A stretch of DNA of 64,000 nt from Streptomyces sp. TLI_235 (lineage in GTDB: Bacteria > Actinomycetota > Actinomycetes > Streptomycetales > Streptomycetaceae). The position numbers and the translations under genes were made by a program. Below, in pieces: positions 40,794 to 48,439 of this stretch (the stretch's first letter is position 1; each line of letters opens with the position of its first letter). The notes beneath the pieces were generated by a model. It did no database searches. It saw only the letters and a list, made by a program, of their open reading frames with translations, and was not told the DNA's origin. Location of the stretch: NCBI GenBank assembly GCA_002300355.1, contig NSGV01000002.1:1736001-1800000 (forward strand). Direction: 5' to 3'.

Positions 40794-42217
40794 TCAGGGC
40801 CGGGCGAGCCGGTTGAGCAGCAGAATCGACGCGACCGGGCGCGCACCCGCCTTCCGTACGCCGTCCGCGACCTCGCGATCCGCGGAGACCACCACCACCG
40901 GCCGGCCCTGCGGCTCGGCCCGCACCAGGCGGCGGATCAGCTCGTCCGCGGTCTCCCCCGTGCGGCTGAAGCGCACCCGCACCCGCGCGGCGGCGCCATG
41001 ATCACCGGGACGTCCAGGTCCTGGCCGTCGAAGACGCAGGTCACCTCGGCCTGGGTGCGCTGCGCCAGCATGGCCAGACCGCCCAGCAGCCGCATCCGCT
41101 GCTGCTCCAGCGGCAGCGTCGGGTACCCGGTCTTGGTCACGTTGTAGCCGTCGACCACCAGGTGCACCTGAGGGATCGCCAGCAGCTGGTCGAGCAGTGC
41201 CGGGTCGTCCTCCGCCAGGCCGCGCCGCGCCACGTCGTGCGGGTTGGCCGAGCCCGGCTCGACCGCGTCCACCAGGTCGGCCGGCCGCAGCTGGACCACC
41301 GGCAGCGCCAGCTCCCGCTGCAGCCCCTGCGCCGACTGGAGCACCGTGTCGAGCAGCAGCCGCAGCCGCATGTCCTCCACGCTGCGGCCCTCGCGCGCCG
41401 ACCGCCGGCCGGCCTCGGCGGCCGTCTCCAGCTCGGTGATCCGGTGCCGCAGCCGGCGTGCCTCGCCGTCCGCCGCACTGCGTTCGGCCGCTGCCGCGGC
41501 GCGCGCCGCGTCCAGCTCCGTCTGCAGTTTGCGGGCCTCCGCCTGTGCCCGGCGGGTGTCGCTCTCCAGGCTCCGGACCCGCTTGCGCAGCGACTCCGCC
41601 TCCCGGCGCACCCCCTCCGACTCGGCGCGCTGCCGGTCCAGGTCCACCCGGGCGGCGGCGCGCACCTCGGCGAGTTCGGCCTGCAACTTCTCCGCCACGC
41701 GGGCGGCCTCGGCCGCGGCGCCCTCGGCGTCCGCCCGTTCGACCTCGTCGCCGGCCTCGGCCACCAGCCGGCTCCAGCCGGCCGGGCGCAGCAGGTAGGC
41801 GGCGGCGGCCACGTCCATCGGGTCGGCGGCGGCCGGGACGGCGCCGGACTCCAGCGCCTTGACCAGGTCCGGCTGGCCGAGCCGCAGCCGATCGGCTATC
41901 CGGACCCTGAACACCGGCTCCGCGTCCAGCGCCGCGGCCAGCGCGGTGGCCGCGTACTTGGCCCGCCGGGCGGGGGTGAACTTGGCGTACGGGCGCAGCC
42001 CCGCGGGCAGTTCGCCGGCCGGGATGGCACCGAGGGCGTCGGCCGCGATGCCGACCACCCGGCGGCGCACCCCTTCGGGGAGCGGCCGGTCCAGCTGCTC
42101 GGACGGCGTGTCCCCGGGCCCGGGCTCCGGCCCGGCCCCGGAAGCGTCCGGCAGCGCCGCGTCCGCAGCGGGCTGCTGCCCCTGCGGCTCGGCCGGCCCG
42201 CTCGCTGCGTCCACCAC
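40794..42217 (-). pseudogene. NYN/YacP-like RNase-domain protein with a C-terminal frameshift
   Basis: The gene starts at GTG 42217 (GGAG eight bases upstream). It encodes a helical N-terminal domain (RPLPEGVRRRVVGIAADALG), a long coiled coil (about residues 160-290) and an NYN nuclease domain (LVVDGYNVTKTGYP, VTCVFDGQD). Near 40982-40984 one C of the plus-strand run appears to be missing. The expected ending (RVRFSRTGETADELIRRLVR to LLLNRLARP, stop 40794) is in another frame, while the present frame runs to 40937. It is a sequencing error or recent damage. Expected full length is about 474 residues. Confidence 0.8.
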
Positions 42218-42329
42218 GTCCTCGGCTCCGATCCTGCTCCCCGGGCGCGCGCGGCCGGTGGCCGCTGCCCTCGAAATGCACCGCTCTGTGCAATTGTCCC
42301 GTCTACCGTGCCCAGCCGGGCACCTCGCC

Positions 42330-42419
42330 ACACACCCCGGCGGGGCCCAGGCCCTCTCTTTCGGATCTTGCGCCCGGCAAGATCCGAAAGAGAGGGCCTC
42401 CGGCTCCACCGGGGTGTGT
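42330..42419. repeat. nested inverted repeat (22-bp inner stem, 11-bp outer stem)
   Basis: The inner arms at 42350-42371 and 42377-42398 are perfect 22-base complements around GCCCG. The outer arms ACACACCCCGG (42330-42340) and CCGGGGTGTGT (42409-42419) are also perfect. The structure sits 20 bases beyond the stop of the zinc-ribbon gene and over 100 bases before the NYN gene. It may be a terminator, but it is far longer than typical and could be a small non-autonomous element. Confidence 0.8.
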
Positions 42420-42438
42420 CAGGACGAGACGATACGGC

Positions 42439-42711
42439 TCAGGCCCCCGGCGCGTCCGCGGCCGGCTCCTCGGCGATGTCGGCGCCCGGCCGGGGGACGA
42501 GCTCCACCTGGTCGACGGCGTTGCACCAGCGGCAGCGGACCGACTCCAGGGTCTCGCTGAGCACCTCGGTCTCCTCCACCTTCGATTCGCCGCCGAGGTC
42601 GAAGTGCAGGTACTCCACCACTCGAGCCGAGCGCGTCACGTCGAAGCGGGTGAGGTTCCCGCAGAGCGTGCAACGCCAACGGGTCTCGGCGGTGGGGGCG
42701 GCGATGGTCAT
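42439..42711 (-). CDS. small zinc-ribbon-like protein (90 residues)
   Basis: A 90-residue protein with two CxxC pairs, CTLCGN near residue 15 and CRWCNA near residue 60, spaced as in a zinc ribbon. The intervening segment is acidic and beta-rich (VVEYLHFDLGGESKVEE). The C-terminus is low-complexity. ATG 42711 starts MTIAAPTAETRWRC. It diverges from the rhomboid gene. I know no function for it; metal or nucleic-acid binding is inferred from the Cys pairs. Confidence 0.78.
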   Translation of the reverse strand: MTIAAPTAETRWRCTLCGNLTRFDVTRSARVVEYLHFDLGGESKVEETEVLSETLESVRCRWCNAVDQVELVPRPGADIAEEPAADAPGA

Positions 42712-42817
42712 CGGAGGTCCTCTCGGATGGTCCCGGGTCCGGTGTCCTCCAAGCCTATTGCGTACGGCACCACCCGCGGTGACCGGTCCTGAGGGGCGGA
42801 CAGGTCACCCGCTTGCA

Positions 42818-42842
42818 GCACCCGCGGTGTCACCGCGGGTGC
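42818..42842. promoter_or_regulatory. perfect 12-bp palindrome abutting the rhomboid start
   Basis: GCACCCGCGGTG (42818-42829) and CACCGCGGGTGC (42831-42842) are exact complements around a single T. The site ends nine bases before the rhomboid ATG at 42851. A related ACCCGCGGTGACC sits near 42773. The lack of a loop argues for a protein operator rather than an RNA hairpin. Confidence 0.55.
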
Positions 42843-42850
42843 GCCGAGGA

Positions 42851-43708
42851 ATGCTCGCTGTCATGGCCGTCCCCGCCCCCGTCCCCGCCCCCGTGCGCGC
42901 AGCGGCGGGCCGGGACGCCGCCGCGCCCGCGCGCACGCCGCTGGTCACCTACGCCCTGATCGCGCTGAGCGCCCTCGTCCTGCTGGCCGGCCCGAGCTTC
43001 GGCCTCAATCCGCGGTACGGCACCGGAGCCGCCCGGGTCTGCGCGGAGCAGCGCTTCGAGCAGCACTGGGGGGCCGTCCCGGCGGAGCTGCTGTCCGGCA
43101 ACCCCCTGGACGCCGCCCGGCTGGCCACCCTGCCGCCCGCGGTGCCGGGCTGCACGGTCACGCCGACCCCGCACAAGATCCCGTTCCTGTCGGTGCTCAG
43201 CTCGCTGTTCGTCCATGCGGGCTGGCTGCACCTGGTCGGCAACCTGCTCTTCCTCTATGTCTTCGGCCCGGACGTGGAGGAGCGGCTCGGACGACTGCGC
43301 TTCCTCCTCTTCTATCTGGGCATCGGCTACCTGGCGACGTACGGCTGGGCGCTGGCCGAGGCGGACTCGACCCAGTCGGTGCGGGCGCTGGTCGGCGCCT
43401 CGGGAGCGATCGCCGGGGTGCTCGGCGGCTATCTGCGGCTCTACCCGCGGGCCCGGGTGACCGCGCTGGTGCCGGTGCTGTTCTTCCTGCCGCTGCGCTT
43501 CCCGGCCTGGCTGGTGCTCGGGCTGTGGTTCGCCCTGCAGTGGTGGCCGGTCGGGCCGGCGGTGCCCGGCGTGGCGTACCTGGTGCACGTGATCGGCTTC
43601 AGCGCGGGCTGGCTGCTGGCGCGCCCGGTGCGGCTCCGGACAGGGCAGACGCGCCGCCTGACGGCGGATACGCTGGGCGGTACCCCACACACAGGAGCCG
43701 AAGAGTGA
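42851..43708 (+). CDS. rhomboid-family intramembrane serine protease
   Basis: A 285-residue membrane protein. HAGWLHLVGNLLFLYVFG is the family's first signature, VGASGAIAGVLGGYL contains the catalytic Ser of GxSG, and the catalytic His is in AYLVHVIGFSAGW. About six transmembrane helices are predicted. Between the first helix and the active site is an insertion with two Cys (RVCAEQRFEQHWG and PGCTVTP) that could form a disulfide. ATG 42851 or ATG 42863 is possible. It overlaps the AsnC-like gene at GTGA. Confidence 0.88.
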   Translation: MLAVMAVPAPVPAPVRAAAGRDAAAPARTPLVTYALIALSALVLLAGPSFGLNPRYGTGAARVCAEQRFEQHWGAVPAELLSGNPLDAARLATLPPAVPGCTVTPTPHKIPFLSVLSSLFVHAGWLHLVGNLLFLYVFGPDVEERLGRLRFLLFYLGIGYLATYGWALAEADSTQSVRALVGASGAIAGVLGGYLRLYPRARVTALVPVLFFLPLRFPAWLVLGLWFALQWWPVGPAVPGVAYLVHVIGFSAGWLLARPVRLRTGQTRRLTADTLGGTPHTGAEE

Positions 43709-43986
43709 TCACCGCGATCGTCCTCATCAAGACCAGCGTCGACCGGATCCCCGAGATCGCCGAGGCGATCGCCGCGATCGAGGGCGTCAGCGAGGTCTAC
43801 TCGGTGACCGGCAGCTACGACCTGGTGGCGATGGTCCGGGTGCGGCAGCACGAGGACCTGGCCGAGGTGATCCCCGGTCAGGTCAACAAGGTGCCGGGTG
43901 TGGAGCACACCGAGACCCAGATCGCCTTCCGCACCTACTCGCAGCACGACCTGGAGGCCGCGTTCGCGCTCGGCCTGGACGAGTAG
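43705..43986 (+). CDS. stand-alone Lrp/AsnC ligand-binding (RAM) domain protein
   Basis: A 93-residue RAM domain without the DNA-binding helix-turn-helix of full Lrp proteins. The pattern ITAIVLIKTSVDRIPEIAEAI, GVSEVYSVTGSYDLVAMVRV and the C-terminal IAFRTYSQHDLEAAF is complete. Such proteins bind amino acids and form ring oligomers. GTG 43705 overlaps the rhomboid stop (GTGA), so translation is coupled. The nearby trpD and SAM-controlled aminotransferase suggest amino-acid sensing, but this is inference. Confidence 0.9.
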   Translation: MITAIVLIKTSVDRIPEIAEAIAAIEGVSEVYSVTGSYDLVAMVRVRQHEDLAEVIPGQVNKVPGVEHTETQIAFRTYSQHDLEAAFALGLDE

Positions 43987-43994
43987 CGGCACCC

Positions 43995-44016
43995 GGGCCG
44001 CCCGGCCGGGCGGCCC
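43995..44016. terminator. bidirectional GC palindrome between convergent genes
   Basis: GGGCCGCCCGG (43995-44005) and CCGGGCGGCCC (44006-44016) form a perfect 22-base palindrome nine bases after the AsnC-like stop and 28 bases from the aminotransferase stop. Its position fits a shared terminator. Confidence 0.65.
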
Positions 44017-44044
44017 ACTCCCTGCCCGTCCGGGTCGAGGCCGC

Positions 44045-45412
44045 TCAGGCGGCCCGGCCGGTGTCGGCGACGCAGCGGCCGCCCTCGTTGCGGTAGTTCC
44101 AGCGGGCGCCGTCGGTGACGAGCTCCCGGACGGCGGCCAGGAAGCGGTCGACGTGCTCCTCGGGGGTGCCCGCGCCGAAGCTCACCCGGATCGCGTTCAG
44201 GCTCCGCTCCCCCGGCAGCGACGGCTCCGGCGCGCCGCACTCGGACGGCGCCGCCTCCTCCCCGCCGAGCAGGGTGCGCACCAGCGGGTGCGCGCAGAAC
44301 AGGCCGTCCCGGACACCGATGCCGTACTCGGCGGAGAGCGCCGCCGAGAAGTGCGAGCTGTTCCAGCCGCGGACGACGAAGGACAGCACGCCGACCCGGG
44401 CCGAGCCCGCGCCGAACAGGTTGAGCACCTTGACCTCGGGGATGCGCGCCAGCCCGGCGGTGAGTCGCTCGATCAGCGCCCGCTCGCGGCCCTCCAGCTC
44501 GTCGAAGCCGGCCTCCGAGAGCGCCCGGCAGGCCGAGGCGATGGCGTAGGCGCCGATCACGTTCGGCGAGCCGGCCTCGTGCCGTGCCGGGCCGGTGTGC
44601 CACTCGACGGCCACCGAGCCGTCCGCCTCCCGGGCCACGGTGCGGCTGGCGCCGCCGCCTGCCAGGTACGGCTCGGCCGCGTCCAGCCAGTCGCTGCGGC
44701 CGGCCAGCACCCCGGCGCCGAACGGCGCGTACAGCTTGTGGCCGGAGAACGCGACCCAGTCGACGCCGAGTTCACGGACCGACAGGCGGTGGTGCGGGGC
44801 CAGCTGGGCGGCGTCCAGGACGACCCGGGCGCCGTGCCGGTGGGCGGTCTCGGTGAGTTCGGCGATCGGCCACAGCTCGCCGGTGACGTTGGAGGCTCCG
44901 GTGACGCACAGCAGGCGCGGGCCCTCGGCGGAGCCGGCGGCGAGCGCGGCGTCCAGGGCGGCGACGGCCTCGGCGTGCGAGCGCGGGGCGCGCAGGTACT
45001 CGACCGTCAGACCGGCGTGGCGCCAGGGCAGCAGGGAGGCGTGGTGCTCGGTCTCGAAGGCGAAGACCCGGGTCCCGGCGGGCACCGCACCGGCCAGCAG
45101 GTTGAGCGAGTCGGTGGTGGCGCGGGTGAACACCACCTGGTCGCCCTCGCGCAGGTCGAGGAAGTCGGCGACGGTGCGGCGGCTCTGCTCGAACAGGTCG
45201 GTGGACAGCTGGGAGAGGTAGCCGGCCCCGCGGTGAACGCTGCCGTAGTAGGGGGCGTACGCGGCGACGTCGTCCCAGACCCGCTGCAGGGCGGGGGCGC
45301 TGGCGGCGTAGTCGAGCGCGGCGTAGCCGACCTTCTCACCGGTGGCGAGCGGCACCTGGACGTCGTGGCCGAGAACGGCGAGGGGGGCGCAGAGATCGGT
45401 CGACAGCGACAT
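44045..45412 (-). CDS. class V aminotransferase (cysteine desulfurase/SufS-like)
   Basis: A 455-residue PLP enzyme. Visible are YAASAPAL near the N-terminus, TRATTDSLNLLA, the His-containing ETEHHASLLPWR, VLDAAQLAPH (PLP Asp) and the Schiff-base Lys in SGHKLYAPFGAGVL. The loop Cys typical of desulfurases is not obvious, so sulfur transfer versus other lyase activity is unsettled. ATG 45412 has AAGGAG nine bases upstream. Control by a SAM-IV riboswitch places it in sulfur or methionine metabolism. Confidence 0.87.
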   Translation of the reverse strand: MSLSTDLCAPLAVLGHDVQVPLATGEKVGYAALDYAASAPALQRVWDDVAAYAPYYGSVHRGAGYLSQLSTDLFEQSRRTVADFLDLREGDQVVFTRATTDSLNLLAGAVPAGTRVFAFETEHHASLLPWRHAGLTVEYLRAPRSHAEAVAALDAALAAGSAEGPRLLCVTGASNVTGELWPIAELTETAHRHGARVVLDAAQLAPHHRLSVRELGVDWVAFSGHKLYAPFGAGVLAGRSDWLDAAEPYLAGGGASRTVAREADGSVAVEWHTGPARHEAGSPNVIGAYAIASACRALSEAGFDELEGRERALIERLTAGLARIPEVKVLNLFGAGSARVGVLSFVVRGWNSSHFSAALSAEYGIGVRDGLFCAHPLVRTLLGGEEAAPSECGAPEPSLPGERSLNAIRVSFGAGTPEEHVDRFLAAVRELVTDGARWNYRNEGGRCVADTGRAA

Positions 45413-45454
45413 GAGGATGCACTCCTTCACGGGGTGGGGACCCCGGGGATGCAT

Positions 45455-45582
45455 CGCCGGAAGTCCGCGCTTGCCACGCGGACGGTGTGCCGCACGGCCC
45501 GGTCCTCACCCAGGGCACCCCGCCACGGACGGAGGGTTGCCGGACAGCAAGCTGGGGCTTGACGCTGCCACTCATGACCTGC
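45455..45582 (-). promoter_or_regulatory. SAM-IV riboswitch
   Basis: On the minus strand the leader begins GGTCATGAGTGGCAGCGTCA at 45579 and continues with AAGCCCCAGCTTGCTG, CCGGCAACCCTCC and GGCGGGGTGCC, ending in the pseudoknot-forming GCAAGCGCGGAC near 45462-45474. These are the conserved elements of the actinobacterial SAM-IV class. The gene ribosome-binding site lies about 30 bases further on, after a GC-rich stem region that could form the expression platform. Repression by S-adenosylmethionine is expected. Confidence 0.9.
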
Positions 45583-45587
45583 CGGAG

Positions 45588-45617
45588 ACTCTAGGTGACC
45601 GCTGCGCGACCGGTCAA
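45588..45617 (-). promoter_or_regulatory. promoter of the SAM-IV leader
   Basis: On the minus strand TTGACC (45617-45612) and TAGAGT (45593-45588) are separated by 18 bases. The expected start site near 45581 coincides with the first base of the riboswitch. This is the best sigma-70-type promoter I see in the window. Confidence 0.8.
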
Positions 45618-45624
45618 GACGGAC

Positions 45625-45658
45625 AGGGGCGCGTGGGGGCTGTGCCCCACGCACCCCT
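45625..45658 (-). terminator. terminator after trpD, member of a repeated hairpin family
   Basis: AGGGGCGCGTGGGGGC (45625-45640) folds onto GCCCCACGCACCCCT ending at 45658 with one mismatch and one bulge. It lies 35 bases past the trpD stop codon. The left arm is identical over 16 bases to the hairpin at 62402-62417. Confidence 0.7.
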
Positions 45659-45692
45659 GACGGGCTTCGCCCTACGTCTGTGCGGCCTCGGA

Positions 45693-46766
45693 CTACTTCT
45701 GCGTGGCCTCGGCCCAGCGCTTGAGGGTGGCCTCGGCCGTGCCGGAGTCGATCGCGGCCGCCGCCCGCTCGATCCCCGCCGCGAGCTGCTCGGTCAGCGG
45801 GGCGTCGGTGAGGTCGATCGCGGCCAGTGCGGCGGCGGTGTTGAGCAGGACGGCGTCCCGGACGGGCCCCCGCTCGCCGGCGAACACCCGCCGTGCGACA
45901 CCGGCGTTGTGCTCGGCGTCGGCTCCTCGCAGCGCCTCGATCCCGGCCAGCTCGATCCCGACGTCCCGCGGGTCGAACGAGGTCTCGGTGACGGCACCGT
46001 TCTTGACGATCCAGACGTGCGAGGTGGTGCAGACGGTCAGTTCGTCGAGGCCGTCGTCGCCGCGGAAGACCAGCGCGGAGGCGCCGCGGCGGGCGAACAC
46101 GCCCGCGATCAGCCCGGCCAGCCGGGTGTCGAAGCAGCCGACGGCGTGCGAGGTGACCTTCGCCGGGTTGGTCAGCGGCCCGAGGATGTTGAAGGCGGTG
46201 GGCACGCCGAGCCCGGCCCGCGCGGTGGCCGCGTGCCGCATCGCGGGGTGGAACTTGGCCGCGAAGCAGAAGGTCAGACCGACCTCCTCGGCCACCTCGG
46301 CGACCCGGCGGGCGCCGAGGTCGAGGCTGACGCCGAGCTTCTCCAGCACGTCCGAGGAGCCGGAGGCGGAGGAGGAGGCCCGGTTGCCGTGCTTGACGAC
46401 CTTGGCTCCGGCCGCGGCCGCCACGATCGCCGACATGGTGGAGATGTTGACGGTCTTGGCGCGGTCACCGCCGGTGCCGACGATGTCGACGGCGGGCCCG
46501 GGGATGTGCAGCGGCTCTGCGTGCGCGTACATGGCGTCGACCAGGCCGGCGATCTCCTCGACGGTCTCGCCCTTCGCCCGCAGCGCGACCATGAAGCCGG
46601 CCACCTGGACGGGCGAGGCCTCGCCGCTCATGATCTGGTCCATCGCCCAGGAGGTGTCCGCCTCCGCGAGGTTCTCGCCGCGCAGCAGTGCCGACAGGAC
46701 GTCCGGCCAGGTGCGGACCACCTGCACGGGGTCCTTGCCGCCGTTCGCAGGGTTCACGTTCACCAT
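45693..46766 (-). CDS. trpD: anthranilate phosphoribosyltransferase
   Basis: A 357-residue enzyme attaching phosphoribose from PRPP to anthranilate, the second dedicated tryptophan step. The PRPP-binding GTGGDRAKTVNISTM is near residue 97, followed by KHGNRASSSASGSSDVLE, FHPAMRHAA and GVPTAFNILGPLTNP. The length is normal. ATG 46766 has GGAG six bases upstream. It is unlinked to trpEG by 28 kb; the trpD-ctaE adjacency is shared with M. tuberculosis (Rv2192c-Rv2193). Confidence 0.96.
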   Translation of the reverse strand: MVNVNPANGGKDPVQVVRTWPDVLSALLRGENLAEADTSWAMDQIMSGEASPVQVAGFMVALRAKGETVEEIAGLVDAMYAHAEPLHIPGPAVDIVGTGGDRAKTVNISTMSAIVAAAAGAKVVKHGNRASSSASGSSDVLEKLGVSLDLGARRVAEVAEEVGLTFCFAAKFHPAMRHAATARAGLGVPTAFNILGPLTNPAKVTSHAVGCFDTRLAGLIAGVFARRGASALVFRGDDGLDELTVCTTSHVWIVKNGAVTETSFDPRDVGIELAGIEALRGADAEHNAGVARRVFAGERGPVRDAVLLNTAAALAAIDLTDAPLTEQLAAGIERAAAAIDSGTAEATLKRWAEATQK

Positions 46767-46913
46767 GGCCGACTCCAGCTCTCATCGGTAGTGCGCCGAT
46801 ACAGGGACGGAGCCAGCCTAGCGAGCGGCGGCAGGCGGCCGCGCCGATCCCGCCGCCCCTTCTCTCCTGGTGAGACGGGTGGGTGGTGCGCCCTTGTCAG
46901 TGGTGCGCGGGTG

Positions 46914-47339
46914 TCAGTGGTGTGCGGGTGTCCGCCGAGCGATCCGGCCGCGGAGCAGGGTGGCCGCGGCGTCGGCGAGCGCGACCGGGTCGACTGGCCG
47001 GGCGATCGCGGCGTCGGCCCGGCTCCAGGCGGCGAGCCAGGAGTCCTGCGGGCGGCCGATGAGGACCAGGACGGGCGGGCAGCCGTAGATCTCGTCCTTG
47101 AGCTGGCGGGTGAGGCCGAGGCCGCCGGCGGGGACGGCCTCGCCGTCCAGCACGCACAGGTCGACGCCGCCCTTCTCGAGGGCGCGGAGGACGGCCGGGG
47201 TGGTGGCGCACTCCAGGTACTCGACGGCGGGGAGGTCGGCGGCGGGCCGGCGGCCGAGCGCCAGGGTGACCTCCTCGCGGGTGTTGCGGTCGTCGCTGTA
47301 GACGAGAACGGTGAGCGTCTCGTCGGTCGTGTGCGCCAT
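46914..47339 (-). CDS. receiver-like protein without an output domain
   Basis: A 141-residue protein with a CheY-like fold: VLVYSDDRNTREEV supplies the acidic pair, VDLCVLDGEAV a candidate phospho-acceptor Asp, and a final AIARPVDPVALADAA helix follows. The usual Lys before the last loop is replaced by Arg (ARPVD), so phosphorylation chemistry may be altered. No kinase is adjacent. It lies between trpD and the cytochrome oxidase operon, divergent from ctaE. Confidence 0.75.
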   Translation of the reverse strand: MAHTTDETLTVLVYSDDRNTREEVTLALGRRPAADLPAVEYLECATTPAVLRALEKGGVDLCVLDGEAVPAGGLGLTRQLKDEIYGCPPVLVLIGRPQDSWLAAWSRADAAIARPVDPVALADAAATLLRGRIARRTPAHH

Positions 47340-47663
47340 GGGCCCTGCTCCCGGGTGCTCGTCCTCTTATATGTACAGCTCCGAACGGCCCAGTGTGATC
47401 CGGACCACGTTCACCTCCGGATGCTACTCCGGCGGAGCCGTCCCGGTGAGTCCCTGACGCGATCTCCCTCAACCCGCCGCGCCCGGATCTCACCCGCGCG
47501 GGGTACTCGGCATCGCCCACCCCGAACAACCATCAGAAAACGGACACGCGGCCGACCGGCCCTCCGGGCGTCGACGCAGGCCAGGCCCAGGGGGGCATAC
47601 CGCACGCACCGGACACTCCGAGGAGCACCCCCCGGCGTGAAGACGGAATAAGGGACCGACATA
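47340..47663. other. divergent promoter region upstream of ctaE-qcrCAB
   Basis: About 320 bases without a gene. It includes a locally AT-rich stretch, CTTATATGTACAG near 47366, likely part of the leftward promoter. I find no Rex-type operator (TGTGAA-n8-TTCACA) or other strong palindrome. The ctaE ATG is preceded by a weak GGACCGACATA rather than a good ribosome-binding site. Confidence 0.5.
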
Positions 47664-48284
47664 ATGTCCGTCGTGGCGACAGCAACAGCAACAGAAACCG
47701 GACACGCGCACGGAGCGGTCAACAGGCCGAACCTGGTCAGCGTCGGAACCATCGTCTGGCTGAGCTCCGAGCTGATGTTCTTCGCGGCCCTGTTCGCGAT
47801 GTACTTCACGCTCCGCTCGGTCATGGGCTCGGAGTTCTGGGCGGAGAAGGCGGAAGCCCTCAACGTGCCGTTCTCCTCGGTGAACACCACGATCCTGGTG
47901 CTCTCCTCCCTCACCTGCCAGCTCGGCGTTTTCGCCGCCGAGCGCGGTGACGTGAAGAAGCTCCGCTCGTGGTTCTACATCACCTTCGTGATGGGTGCGA
48001 TCTTCATCGGCGGCCAGATCTTCGAGTACACCGAGCTGGTCAAGGTGGACGGCCTGTCGCTGTCCTCGGACCCGTACGGCACGGTGTTCTACCTGACCAC
48101 CGGCTTCCACGGCCTGCACGTGACGGGTGGTCTGATCGCCTTCCTGCTGGTCCTGGGGCGGACGTACGCCGCCAGGCGGTTCACGCACGAGCAGGCCACC
48201 GCCGCGATCGTCGTGTCGTACTACTGGCACTTCGTCGACGTCGTGTGGATCGGCCTGTTCGCGACCATCTACCTGATCAAGTAA
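47664..48284 (+). CDS. ctaE: cytochrome c oxidase subunit III
   Basis: A 206-residue membrane subunit of the aa3-type oxidase with five to six helices. Signatures are WLSSELMFFAALFAMYFTLR, the lipid-facing GQIFEYTEL and TTGFHGLHVTGGL, and the terminal SYYWHFVDVVWIGLF. It begins the operon that continues into qcrCAB, the usual actinobacterial arrangement. The other oxidase subunits are encoded at 53904-56943. Confidence 0.95.
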   Translation: MSVVATATATETGHAHGAVNRPNLVSVGTIVWLSSELMFFAALFAMYFTLRSVMGSEFWAEKAEALNVPFSSVNTTILVLSSLTCQLGVFAAERGDVKKLRSWFYITFVMGAIFIGGQIFEYTELVKVDGLSLSSDPYGTVFYLTTGFHGLHVTGGLIAFLLVLGRTYAARRFTHEQATAAIVVSYYWHFVDVVWIGLFATIYLIK

Positions 48285-48439
48285 AGGCTGATCAGGTCGC
48301 TGGCCGCCGGCCGGAGAGCACCCGCCCCGTGCGGGAGCCCCGCCGACAGTCCGCCCCGCCCCGGGTACCGGCCCCGAGCAGACCGGCTCCCGCGGGCGCA
48401 GCCACCCAGCCGACCAGATCCTGACACCGGGGTTAATCC

